Source of the DNA: an uncultured Christensenella sp.
GTDB lineage: Bacteria; Bacillota; Clostridia; Christensenellales; Borkfalkiaceae
Length of the DNA stretch: 25,320 nucleotides
Assembly (NCBI GenBank): GCA_910579585.1
Contig: CAJTVA010000020.1
Coordinates: 1-25,320, forward strand
Direction: 5' to 3'
The translations under genes and the position numbers were made by a program. Positions 1 to 8,026 of this stretch are shown piece by piece (within the stretch, counting starts at the first letter, position 1; each line of letters opens with the position of its first letter). The notes below the pieces were generated by a model. It did not search any database, was not told the origin of the DNA, and saw nothing but the letters and a program-made list of their open reading frames with translations.

Positions 1-45
1 CGCGGGCGGGCTGTGTTCGATTAGATACGTTATTATAAGAAACGC

Positions 46-855
46 TTACTTTACGACCTTTTTTTCGATGAGGGCGATTATGCCGTACATTCCGCCTGCA
101 AGCACGCACAGAATGAAGGTTGCCGTCATAACAAGATCGAGTTTGAATACCTGGCCGCCGTAAACTATAAGGTAGCCCAGCCCTGCTTTGGAAACGATGT
201 ATTCGCCCATAATCGAGCCTATCCAGGCAAGCCCTACGGCGACTTTCAAGGTGTTCATAAGGGCGGGGAGGGAAGCGGGGATAATAAGCTTCCTTAATGT
301 TGTAATACGGCTTGCGCCCATAGACTTCATCAACGTCAGCTTCGTTTTATCGACGGCGATAAAGCCAGCAAGCATATTCATTATGCAGACGATTACCGAT
401 ACGAGTACGGTCATAAAAATTATGGCGTCGTAGCCAGTGCCTATCCAGATTATAATGAGGGGGCCCAGCGCGATTTTAGGCAGGGAGTTCAGAACCACTA
501 TGTACGGTTCGAGAACTTTCCTGACCGTTTCGCTCGCCCACAGAACGACGGCGACGGCGTAGCCTACGACTACCGCCAGCACGAACCCGACCAGCGTTTC
601 CATAAGCGTTATACCGATGTGGTAAAACAGCGTGCCCTCGGTATAGAGAGAGGCAAGCGTTACGCACACGCGCGAGGGAGAGCTGGTTATAAACGGGTTG
701 ACCGCTTTAAGCTGTGCAAGAAGCTCCCATATTCCCAAAATGGCAATTAGAAGGAACGTCCGCGACAGGTGCACGATAAGCTTTTTGTTCCTCTGTTTTT
801 TCAGATACGCAAGATGCTCGGGTGAGTAATCGGGTTTTTCTTTTTTGATTTTCAT
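46..855 (-). CDS. ABC transporter permease, NitT/TauT (SsuC/TauC) type
   Basis: This is the membrane subunit of an importer whose ATPase and lipoprotein lie just upstream on the same strand. The 269-residue product starts with a very basic cytoplasmic tail (MKIKKEKPDYSPEHL), followed by hydrophobic segments that fit the usual six-helix BPD_transp_1 fold. The cytoplasmic EAA loop that docks on the ATPase is visible around residues 180-200 (MGASRITTLRKLIIPASLP). Length is normal for SsuC/TauC/ThiX-like permeases. The ATG is supported by AAAGGA nine bases upstream; a 55-base gap separates it from the ATPase gene, and it is the last gene of the operon that can be seen. The substrate cannot be read from the sequence: family members import sulfonates, nitrate, thiamine pyrimidine precursors or riboflavin. 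No terminator is visible in bases 1-45. Confidence 0.9.
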   Translation of the reverse strand: MKIKKEKPDYSPEHLAYLKKQRNKKLIVHLSRTFLLIAILGIWELLAQLKAVNPFITSSPSRVCVTLASLYTEGTLFYHIGITLMETLVGFVLAVVVGYAVAVVLWASETVRKVLEPYIVVLNSLPKIALGPLIIIWIGTGYDAIIFMTVLVSVIVCIMNMLAGFIAVDKTKLTLMKSMGASRITTLRKLIIPASLPALMNTLKVAVGLAWIGSIMGEYIVSKAGLGYLIVYGGQVFKLDLVMTATFILCVLAGGMYGIIALIEKKVVK

Positions 856-910
856 AGGTCTATTTTCCTTTGTTAGTTAAGGGATATATTGGGTGCAACG
901 AGGGTTTTGC

Positions 911-1636
911 TTAAATTCCCAGCTCCTTTCTAAGCACCTCGAACGTGGCGGCGAACTCGCCGCACTCCCGCCTCGATTTGGGGTTGTTGCCGCCGAAGTC
1001 TATCATATGCTGGGCGACGACGGTTGCGGGGCGCGCGGACAGCACGACGACCTTATCCGAAAGCGCGATTGCTTCCGAGATGTCGTGCGTAACGAGAAGC
1101 GCAGTCTTTTTTTCGCTTTTTATAATCGACTGGACGTCGTCGCAGACTTCGAGGCGGGTCTGGTAGTCGAGTGCGGAAAAAGGTTCGTCTAAAAGCAGAA
1201 TTTCGGGTTCCGCCGAAAGCGTTCGGATAAGCGCGACCCTCTGCCGCATACCGCCCGAAAGCTGTGACGGAGTCTTTTTCAAAAAGTCTTTAAGCCCGTA
1301 CTTTACGGCAAGCTCTATTGCCCTTTCGCGTTTTTCGGGGGTGTTGCGCTTTTTTACTTCGAGGGGCAGAAATATATTCTGCTCGACCGTCCGCCACGGG
1401 AAGAGGGCGTCGCGCTGCAACATATAGCCGCACTCGCCGTTTTCGCGTACGACCTCGCCGGCGGAGGGGGATAAAAGCCCCGCCGCAAGCGAAAGTATCG
1501 TCGTTTTGCCGCACCCCGAGGGCCCTATGACGGATACGAACTGTCCGTCTTCAACGGTGAAATTCAGGTTTTCCACCGCCGTGGTCTCGCCCTCTTTGGT
1601 GTGGTAGGTGTAATAGATGTTTTTAAATTCAAGCAT
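911..1636 (-). CDS. ABC transporter ATP-binding protein, NitT/TauT (SsuB/TauB) type
   Basis: This is the cytoplasmic ATPase that powers the neighbouring importer. The 241-residue protein has every nucleotide-binding motif in order: Walker A GPSGCGKTT at residues 38-46, a Q-loop region (YMLQRDALFPWRT), the signature LSGGMRQR near 130, Walker B ILLLDEPFSALD near 150, and the H-loop LLVTHD. The sequence around the signature and the D-loop resembles SsuB/TauB/ThiZ. Its ATG lies two bases after the stop of the binding-protein gene, so the two are probably translationally coupled; no good separate ribosome site is visible. It looks complete and active. Substrate specificity is carried by the binding protein, so a nitrate, sulfonate or thiamine-precursor label would be a guess. 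Confidence 0.93.
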   Translation of the reverse strand: MLEFKNIYYTYHTKEGETTAVENLNFTVEDGQFVSVIGPSGCGKTTILSLAAGLLSPSAGEVVRENGECGYMLQRDALFPWRTVEQNIFLPLEVKKRNTPEKRERAIELAVKYGLKDFLKKTPSQLSGGMRQRVALIRTLSAEPEILLLDEPFSALDYQTRLEVCDDVQSIIKSEKKTALLVTHDISEAIALSDKVVVLSARPATVVAQHMIDFGGNNPKSRRECGEFAATFEVLRKELGI

Positions 1637-1638
1637 AG

Positions 1639-2637
1639 TTATTTCGCATAAACTTCGTTATAGATTTTGTTTGCTGTTTCGGTGAGGACGAGGTCGGAGA
1701 ATTCGACTCTTTGCGAAAGCTCGCCTGCGCTTTCGATAATGTCCTGCAAGCGGTTGAATCCGCTTTCTTTCATGGCCATATTTTCAACCCAGGTGTCTAT
1801 CGCCTTGTAGCTGTCTATGGACGTTTTGATGCTTTCCACACTGGTGGACGCAAAGTAACTTACTATCTTTTCCGCAACGGTTTGACTGTCGGTTTCGTAA
1901 ATGTACTTGGTGGCTTTAGTCACTGCGCGTAAAAGCGCTTCTATCTTTTCGCCGTTACTGTCGATAAAGCTCTGTTTTGCGATAAAGCAGGTGTAGGGAA
2001 TTTCGCCCGCAAGCGCGCCGACAGAACCCAGAACATAGCCGCTGCCCGCTTTTTCGTAATCGGAAGCGACGGGTTCGAACATAGTGCAGTAGTCTGCGGT
2101 GCCGCCCTGGAACGACGACGTCATAAAGTTGAAGTCGATATTGGTGACGTAGTTGGGCGTAACTCCGAGTTCTTTCATAACGTACTTGAATGTCATAAGG
2201 GGAACGCCGCCGGGTCTGCCCGCCAAGACGTCTTTTCCGTCAAGACTGTGCCAATCGAAGTTTTCTATGTCTTCTCTGCCGACGAGGAAGCTTCCGTCGC
2301 GGTTGGTCATCTGTCCGAACACTTTGGGCGCGTCCTCGTCGCCGCCCAAGAAGGTGTAAATCGCCGCTTCGGGACCGCAGAAACCTATATCGACCGAGCC
2401 CGACAGCACGGCAGCCATAGTCTTGTCGGCGCCGCCGCCGTTTTCAAGCTCTATCGTATAGCCCTCGTCCTCGAAGTAACCGAGCGCGTCGGCTAAGTAT
2501 AAGGGTGCGTAAAACACCGAATGGGTAACTTCGTTGATTTTTATTACGTTTTTGTTGCCGCCGCAGCCGGTTATGGCGACGGGCAGGGCAAGAGATATGC
2601 ACGCTGCAAGAATACAGCTTAAAATTTTCTTTTTCAA
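1639..2637 (-). CDS. ABC transporter substrate-binding lipoprotein, NMT1/SsuA-like
   Basis: This is the extracytoplasmic solute receptor of the importer. I start it at a TTG (2635-2637) giving 332 residues, because this yields a textbook lipoprotein signal: MKKK, a hydrophobic core, then the lipobox ITGC with the lipidated cysteine at residue 25, followed by GGNK. AAGGAG lies 13 bases upstream, a little far but in the right place. The frame stays open to 3006, but that extension runs through the divergent promoter and into valS and is not protein-like. The mature part begins INEVTHSVFYAPLYLADALG, typical of NMT1/THI5-like and SsuA/TauA receptors, and the motif DIGFCGPEA fits the ligand-binding region. 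It is first in the operon. No TPP riboswitch fits in the short leader, so a thiamine role is not supported by regulation. Confidence 0.87.
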   Translation of the reverse strand: MKKKILSCILAACISLALPVAITGCGGNKNVIKINEVTHSVFYAPLYLADALGYFEDEGYTIELENGGGADKTMAAVLSGSVDIGFCGPEAAIYTFLGGDEDAPKVFGQMTNRDGSFLVGREDIENFDWHSLDGKDVLAGRPGGVPLMTFKYVMKELGVTPNYVTNIDFNFMTSSFQGGTADYCTMFEPVASDYEKAGSGYVLGSVGALAGEIPYTCFIAKQSFIDSNGEKIEALLRAVTKATKYIYETDSQTVAEKIVSYFASTSVESIKTSIDSYKAIDTWVENMAMKESGFNRLQDIIESAGELSQRVEFSDLVLTETANKIYNEVYAK

Positions 2638-2672
2638 TTTAAAGTTTTTTCTCCTTAAAATTTTGATAATAC

Positions 2673-2703
2673 ATTTTATGCGCCGCCCGTTTGCGTTTGA
2701 CAA
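2673..2703 (-). promoter_or_regulatory. Possible promoter of the ABC importer operon
   Basis: Read on the minus strand, TTGTCA (2698-2703) is followed after 19 bases by TAAAAT (2673-2678), placing a start about 30 bases before the lipoprotein TTG. The -35 overlaps the -35 of the divergent valS promoter. The long spacer and imperfect -10 make this tentative. Confidence 0.35.
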
Positions 2704-2726
2704 CTTAAAGTCGATTGTTTTATAAT
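2697..2726 (+). promoter_or_regulatory. Sigma-A type promoter for valS
   Basis: TTGACA (2697-2702) and TATAAT (2721-2726), both perfect consensus hexamers, are separated by 18 bases. Transcription would begin near 2733, leaving a leader of about 28 bases. That is too short for a T-box, which controls many valS genes in Bacillota. Confidence 0.8.
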
Positions 2727-2760
2727 AGAAAAGTATATTTAACCACAGGTGCGTATTTTT

Positions 2761-5379
2761 ATGATGGAAAAAACCTATAACCCCAAACAATTCGAAGACA
2801 AACTGTACAAAGACTGGGAAGAGGGAGAATATTTCAAGGCGGTAAGGGATGACGATAAAGTTCCTTTCACCGTTATGATGCCTCCGCCTAACATAACGGG
2901 TCAGCTTCATATGGGGCACGCTATGGACGAAACTATGCAGGACACGGTCATACGCTTTAAACGTATGCAGGGTTACTGCGCCCTTTGGCTGCCCGGCACT
3001 GACCACGCTTCTATCGCGACCGAAGTCAAGGTAGTAGAGCAGGTCAAAAAAGAGGGGTTATCCAAGGAAAGTCTTGGAAGAGAGGGCTTTTTAAAGCGCG
3101 TCTGGCAATGGAAGGACAAGTACAACGCGAGAATCGTAGAGCAACTTAAAAAACTCGGTTCCTCGTGCGACTGGTCGCGCCTTACTTTCACTATGGACGA
3201 AAAATGTTCCAAGGCTGTAAGGGAAGTTTTTGTCAATCTTTACAATAAAAAGCTGATTTACAGGGGCAGTCGTATAATCAACTGGTGCCCTTGTTGTAAG
3301 ACGGGTATTTCGGACGTCGAAGTCGAGTACGCCGAGGAAAACGGCAGTTTCTGGCATATAAACTATCCCGTAGAGGGTGAAAACGGCTGTCTTGAAGTCG
3401 CTACGACTCGCCCCGAAACTATGTTCGGCGACACCGCAGTTGCCGTCAACCCCAACGACAAGCGATACAAACGCCTTATCGGCAAGAACGTAATTTTGCC
3501 CGTTGTGGGCAAGGCTATACCCATAGTCGGCGACGAACACGCGGATATGGAATTCGGCACGGGTTGCGTAAAAATCACGCCTGCGCACGACCCCAATGAC
3601 TTCGAGGTGGGCGTAAGGCACAATCTGCCGTTGGTGCGCGTTATGAACGACGACGGCACTATGAACGAAAACGCAGGCAAATACGCGGGACTTGACAGGT
3701 ACGAATGCAGAAAACGGCTTGTAGAGGACCTGAAAGAAAGCGGCGCTTTGGTCAAGGTCGTGCCGCATACGCACAACGTCGGGCACTGCTACCGTTGCGG
3801 TTCCACGGTAGAGCCTATCGTTTCCAAGCAATGGTTCGTAAAAATGGAAGAACTCGCCCGCCCCGCAATAGACGCGGTAACGGACAAAAAGGTTACTTTC
3901 GTTCCCGAACGCTTTGCAAAAACTTACTATAATTGGATGGAGAACGTCAAAGACTGGTGCATATCCCGTCAGCTTTGGTGGGGGCACCGCATACCTGTGT
4001 GGTACTGCGACGACTGCGGCAAGGAAATCTGTGCAAAGGTTGACCCCAAAGTCTGCCCGCATTGCGGCGGTACGCGCCTTAATCAGGACGAAGACGTCCT
4101 CGATACCTGGTTTTCGGCGGCGCTGTGGCCTTTTTCGACGCTCGGCTTCCCCGACGATACTTCCGATTTGGAATATTTCTACCCCGGTGACGTGCTGGTT
4201 ACGGGGTACGACATAATTTTCTTCTGGGTTGCGAGAATGATTTTCTCGGGGCTCGAACATATGCGCAAGGTGCCTTTCCGCGACGTGCTTATACACGGGC
4301 TGGTGCGCGACGAAAAGGGCAGGAAGATGTCCAAGTCTTTGGGTAACGGGGTCGACCCCCTCGAAGTTATCGACAAATACGGCGCCGACAGTCTGAGATT
4401 TTCGCTGTTGCAGGGCGTTGCGCCCGGTAACGACACGCGCTATTCCGACGCAAAGGTCGAAGCCTGCCGCAACTTTATGAATAAGATTTGGAACGCGAGC
4501 CGTTTCGTAATAATGAGTGCGGAAGGTGCGCAAGTAAAGCCCTTGGAAGAGGTAAAACTTTCACACGCGGATAAGTGGATAATCTCCCGTCTGCAAGCGG
4601 CTATCCGCGACGTGACGCTGACTTTGAACAAGTTCGAGTTCGGCATCGCCTGCCAGATAATGTACGATTTTATGTGGTCGGACTTCTGCGATTGGTATAT
4701 AGAGCTTGTCAAGCCTGCGTTGAAGTCGGAGGACGCGGCAAAACGCGACGGCGCTATGTCCGTCCTTGTGTACGTTCTTGAAAACGCTTTAAAGCTTCTT
4801 CACCCGTTTATACCGTTCATAACAGACGAAATTTACCGTAACCTTCCGGGTACCTGCGGCACTATAATGACTAAGGAATTCCCCCGCTACAACTCGAAAC
4901 GCGCGTATAAAAAGGACGCGGTGACGTTCGATGGAGTAAAGGAGATTATAACCGCCGTCCGCGCCGCAAAGACCGAGCTTGAATGCCCGCCGTCGAGGAA
5001 GGTAAGCCTCTATATCGTGACGGACAGCAAGCGGCTTATTTCCGCAAATCAGGACAGTATTTTGAAGCTTGCGGGCGCAAAGGAAATTCATTTTATTTCT
5101 TCCCCCGAAGAAGCGGGAGAAAAAACAGTTACGAAGGTTCTCTCTATCGGCACGATATTCATTCCTATGGGCGAGCTTGTCGACCTTGAAAAGGAAAAGG
5201 CGCGTTTAGAGGGCGAGCTGGAAAAAATTATGGGCGAAATCCGCCGCGCCGACGGTAAGCTCAACAATCAGGGCTTTATTTCCAAGGCTCCGAAAAAGCT
5301 TGTCGACGACGAGCGCGCGAAACTTAACAAATACATCGAAATGCGCGAAAAAATCATAAACCAACTTAATAATTTATAA
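2761..5379 (+). CDS. valS: Valine--tRNA ligase
   Basis: This cytoplasmic enzyme charges tRNA-Val with valine using ATP and edits mischarged threonine. The 872-residue product has the class I signature HMGH at residues 50-53 and KMSKS at 522-526. The CP1 editing domain lies between, with TTRPETMFGDTAVAVNP starting near 215. Cysteine pairs that may bind zinc occur near 176 (WCPCCK) and in YCDDCGKEIC...CPHCGG around 417-440. The last 65 residues are charged and heptad-like (LEKEKARLEGELEK), the C-terminal coiled-coil arm of ValRS. Length matches the family (about 880). ATG 2761 is chosen because AGGTG lies nine bases upstream; ATG 2764 is an equally reasonable start, and an earlier in-frame GTG at 2749 lies inside that ribosome site. 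The gene has its own promoter and is followed 9 bases later by the next gene. Confidence 0.98.
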   Translation: MMEKTYNPKQFEDKLYKDWEEGEYFKAVRDDDKVPFTVMMPPPNITGQLHMGHAMDETMQDTVIRFKRMQGYCALWLPGTDHASIATEVKVVEQVKKEGLSKESLGREGFLKRVWQWKDKYNARIVEQLKKLGSSCDWSRLTFTMDEKCSKAVREVFVNLYNKKLIYRGSRIINWCPCCKTGISDVEVEYAEENGSFWHINYPVEGENGCLEVATTRPETMFGDTAVAVNPNDKRYKRLIGKNVILPVVGKAIPIVGDEHADMEFGTGCVKITPAHDPNDFEVGVRHNLPLVRVMNDDGTMNENAGKYAGLDRYECRKRLVEDLKESGALVKVVPHTHNVGHCYRCGSTVEPIVSKQWFVKMEELARPAIDAVTDKKVTFVPERFAKTYYNWMENVKDWCISRQLWWGHRIPVWYCDDCGKEICAKVDPKVCPHCGGTRLNQDEDVLDTWFSAALWPFSTLGFPDDTSDLEYFYPGDVLVTGYDIIFFWVARMIFSGLEHMRKVPFRDVLIHGLVRDEKGRKMSKSLGNGVDPLEVIDKYGADSLRFSLLQGVAPGNDTRYSDAKVEACRNFMNKIWNASRFVIMSAEGAQVKPLEEVKLSHADKWIISRLQAAIRDVTLTLNKFEFGIACQIMYDFMWSDFCDWYIELVKPALKSEDAAKRDGAMSVLVYVLENALKLLHPFIPFITDEIYRNLPGTCGTIMTKEFPRYNSKRAYKKDAVTFDGVKEIITAVRAAKTELECPPSRKVSLYIVTDSKRLISANQDSILKLAGAKEIHFISSPEEAGEKTVTKVLSIGTIFIPMGELVDLEKEKARLEGELEKIMGEIRRADGKLNNQGFISKAPKKLVDDERAKLNKYIEMREKIINQLNNL

Positions 5380-5388
5380 GGCGGAATT

Positions 5389-6663
5389 ATGGCGAAAAAG
5401 ATAACCAAATCTCAGGCTAAAAAGGCGGCGAAAACCGCAAAAAAGCACCCTAAAATCGTCATTGCGATTGCGGTAATCGTTCTGATTATCGTCATCGCCG
5501 CGGTGGTGCTGTACATAGTAAAGCCCGACCTGTACCATAAATATTTGGGTATCGGCGACCACAACTTCGATAATAACGGCGTATGTACCGTTTGCGGGTA
5601 CGAGAAATCGGAAACTGGACAGGGCAACCTCGAAGACATTCAGGAAGCTGAGCTTTCCATTCATTTTATGGAACTCGGAAACGCTAACGCGGGCGACAGC
5701 ACGCTTATCAAATGCGGAGATACGGAAGTGCTGATTGATGCGGGTTCTAAACGCAACAGTACCCGGACAGTTAAAGATTACATCGATACTTATTGCACCG
5801 ACGGCAAGCTTGAATATGTTATTGCAACCCACGCGCACGAGGACCATATAGCCGCGCTTGCTGGGGAAGAGGGCAAAAACAACGGCGTTTTATACAGTTA
5901 TGAGATAGGTACGATTATAACTTTTGCAGGGCATAAAACCAACTCTGTCGTTTATAGGGATTTTGAAACGGCGGTCACTTACGCGGAAAGCCGCGGCGCC
6001 GTACGCTATACTGCAAAGGAATGCTGGTATGAAGAAAACGGAGCTGAAAAGCAGTATTATCTCGACGGTGACAATCAGAAGATTTCTTTAAACGTACTTT
6101 ATCAGAAGTATTACGACCAGACTACGTCTAACGAAAACAACTATTCCGTTTGCACGCTTTTGTCGCAGTATATAAACGCAAACACGACGTATAACTATCT
6201 TTTTACGGGCGATTTGGAAAAGGCGGGTGAAGAGTCGCTTGCCGAAAGCAACAATTTGCCGCAATGCAAGCTGTTTAAGGGTGGACATCACGGCTCTTCC
6301 ACGTCGTCCAACGACGTTCTTTTAAGTAAAATCAGACCCGAAAACATTGCAATCTGTACTTGTGCGGGAACGTACGAATACGCCGATAAACCCACGGCGG
6401 AAAGGCCCGAAAGCGTTGCAAAGCTGAACACCTTCCCCACGCAGGAAGCTATAGACAGAATGTCGAAATACACGCAGAATATTTACGTGACGACCCTCGG
6501 TATTCTGAACGAAGAATACGCTACGGTACGGGCGGAGTCGATGAACGGGAATATCGTGTTTTACTATAAGGACGGTAAGCTCAACCTGTACTGCTCCAAC
6601 AACGACGTGATTTTAAAGGATACCGACTGGTTCAAAGAAAACCGCACCTGGACTGGCGTGTAA
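5389..6663 (+). CDS. Membrane-anchored ComEC-like metallo-beta-lactamase-fold hydrolase
   Basis: The 424-residue product starts with a lysine/alanine-rich cytoplasmic tail and one strong membrane helix (about residues 23-45), so most of it should lie outside the membrane. A small CxxC knuckle follows (HNFDNNGVCTVCGY, about 57-70). From about 88 on it is a metallo-beta-lactamase domain: FMELGNANAGDSTLI, the metal motif THAHEDH at 147-153, TGDLEK with Asp275, and GGHHGSS with His300/His301. This set matches the C-terminal hydrolase domain of the DNA-uptake protein ComEC, but the ComEC channel domain is absent. Substrates of such stand-alone proteins are not established; nucleic acid or phosphodiester hydrolysis is inference. 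AAGGCGG precedes the ATG, which lies nine bases after the valS stop, so the two are probably co-transcribed. Confidence 0.85.
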   Translation: MAKKITKSQAKKAAKTAKKHPKIVIAIAVIVLIIVIAAVVLYIVKPDLYHKYLGIGDHNFDNNGVCTVCGYEKSETGQGNLEDIQEAELSIHFMELGNANAGDSTLIKCGDTEVLIDAGSKRNSTRTVKDYIDTYCTDGKLEYVIATHAHEDHIAALAGEEGKNNGVLYSYEIGTIITFAGHKTNSVVYRDFETAVTYAESRGAVRYTAKECWYEENGAEKQYYLDGDNQKISLNVLYQKYYDQTTSNENNYSVCTLLSQYINANTTYNYLFTGDLEKAGEESLAESNNLPQCKLFKGGHHGSSTSSNDVLLSKIRPENIAICTCAGTYEYADKPTAERPESVAKLNTFPTQEAIDRMSKYTQNIYVTTLGILNEEYATVRAESMNGNIVFYYKDGKLNLYCSNNDVILKDTDWFKENRTWTGV

Positions 6664-6699
6664 AAAAGCGGGACGGAAATTTTTCGTCCCGCTTTTTTT
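6662..6699 (+). terminator. Rho-independent terminator after the valS operon
   Basis: GCGGGACG (6668-6675) pairs perfectly with CGTCCCGC (6685-6692) across a nine-base loop and is followed by seven T. Six A before the stem extend the pairing, so the hairpin could work in both directions. Confidence 0.93.
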
Positions 6700-6760
6700 G
6701 CGTATTTTGGCGCAAACTGCAATTAAGGATATTTCAATAGTCTAAAATGTGTTTCATTAC

Positions 6761-6789
6761 TTGCAATATATATAATAGTGTGATATAAT
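6761..6789 (+). promoter_or_regulatory. Promoter of the polysaccharide operon
   Basis: TTGCAA (6761-6766), a 17-base spacer, and TATAAT (6784-6789) preceded by TGA, making an extended -10. The start would be near 6796, about 28 bases before the first gene. No other convincing promoter was noticed in the following 11 kb, so it probably drives the whole cluster. Confidence 0.7.
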
Positions 6790-6823
6790 ATTTCAGTATA
6801 AATAACAAAGGAACGATGAGATT

Positions 6824-8026
6824 ATGAAAATATCTTTTTCGCCGCCCGATATATCCGAACTTGAAATCGAAGAAGTTATAGACGCTTTGAAATCAGGTTG
6901 GATAACTACCGGACCGAAAACCAAAGAGCTTGAAAGGCAGGTTGCCGCTTTTTGCGGCGTTAACCGTGCGGTTTGTCTGAATTCGCAGACGGCGTGCGCC
7001 GAAATGGCGCTCCGTGCTATTCGTATAGGCGAAGGTGACGAGGTTATAACTTCGGCTTATACGTACACGGCTACGGCTTCGGTTATCGACCACGTAGGCG
7101 CTAAGATAGTGCTTATCGATACTCAACCCGACAGCCTCGAAATGGACTACGACAAACTGGAAGCGGCTATTACCGCAAAAACGAAAGTTGTCATTCCCGT
7201 AGATTTAGCGGGTATCCCGTGCGATTACGACAGAATTTTTGAAATAGTCGAAAGAAAAAAAAGCTTGTTTCAGCCGTCCAACGCAATACAGAAAGCGATT
7301 GGAAGAGTAATCGTTGTCGCCGACACTGCGCACGCATACGGCGCAACTTTCAACGGTAAGCCCGTCGGAAGTATAGCCGACTTTTCCGCGTTTTCGTTCC
7401 ACGCTGTGAAAAACTTCACCACCGCAGAGGGCGGCGCGCTGACCTGGCGGGATATTAAGGGTATTGATAATGAAGAACTATACCACATTATACAGCTTTT
7501 GTCGCTTCACGGGCAGTCCAAAGACGCGCTTGCAAAAACTAAACTCGGTGCATGGGAGTACGATATTCAAGGCACTTGGTACAAGTGCAATATGACGGAC
7601 GTTGCCGCAGCTATGGGGCTTGCGCAGATGAAACGCTATCCCGCGATGCTCAAACGCAGAAAGGAAATTATCGAAAGATACGACGCCGCGTTTAAACCGT
7701 TGAAAATAAAGGTTTTAACCCACTATACGAAAGATTATTCGTCTTCGGGGCACCTGTATATTACACGCGTGCCGAACGTTTCATTGAGTCAGCGCAACGA
7801 AATTATAATAAAAATGGCGGAAAGGGGAATTGCGTGCAACGTCCACTATAAGCCGTTGCCTATGCACACAGCATATAAGAATTTGGGCTTTGACATCAAA
7901 AACTTCCCCAACGCATATAAAAATTTCGAAAACGAAATCACTCTGCCGTTGCACACTTGCCTGACGGACGAAGAAGTCGCTTACGTTATAAAAAATTTCA
8001 CCGAAATCGTCAGAGAGTATTTATAA
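6824..8026 (+). CDS. DegT/DnrJ/EryC1-family sugar aminotransferase
   Basis: A PLP enzyme that transfers an amino group to a keto nucleotide sugar. The 400-residue protein opens with FSPPDI and SGWITTGPKTKELE, typical of WecE/ArnB/PglE-like enzymes. It has the cofactor region NSQTACAEMAL and SAYTYTATASVI, the DTAHAYGA segment that carries the aspartate binding the PLP ring nitrogen, and the PLP lysine in FHAVKNFTTAEGG at Lys196. It is slightly long for the family because of an insert around residues 140-165. It is the first gene of the operon, with AAAGGA ahead of the ATG, and its TAA overlaps the next ATG by one base. No dedicated nucleotide-sugar 4,6-dehydratase lies beside it; the dTDP-4-keto-6-deoxyglucose made by RfbB downstream is a plausible substrate (WecE-like), but this is inference. 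Confidence 0.92.
   Translation: MKISFSPPDISELEIEEVIDALKSGWITTGPKTKELERQVAAFCGVNRAVCLNSQTACAEMALRAIRIGEGDEVITSAYTYTATASVIDHVGAKIVLIDTQPDSLEMDYDKLEAAITAKTKVVIPVDLAGIPCDYDRIFEIVERKKSLFQPSNAIQKAIGRVIVVADTAHAYGATFNGKPVGSIADFSAFSFHAVKNFTTAEGGALTWRDIKGIDNEELYHIIQLLSLHGQSKDALAKTKLGAWEYDIQGTWYKCNMTDVAAAMGLAQMKRYPAMLKRRKEIIERYDAAFKPLKIKVLTHYTKDYSSSGHLYITRVPNVSLSQRNEIIIKMAERGIACNVHYKPLPMHTAYKNLGFDIKNFPNAYKNFENEITLPLHTCLTDEEVAYVIKNFTEIVREYL

Noticed and set aside
2638..2760. TPP riboswitch or T-box in the divergent intergenic gap
   Set aside because: The gap is only about 120 bases and mostly promoter. No thi-box core or T-box specifier and antiterminator elements are visible.
2638..3006. N-terminal extension of the substrate-binding protein, open to 3006
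   Set aside because: The extension reads through the divergent promoter and valS coding sequence. The TTG at 2635-2637 gives a normal lipoprotein signal and fits the family length.
3091..4533. A 480-codon open frame on the minus strand inside valS
   Set aside because: It lies fully antisense to a textbook valyl-tRNA synthetase and shows no domain motif. Long antisense frames are a side effect of codon bias in G+C-richer genes.
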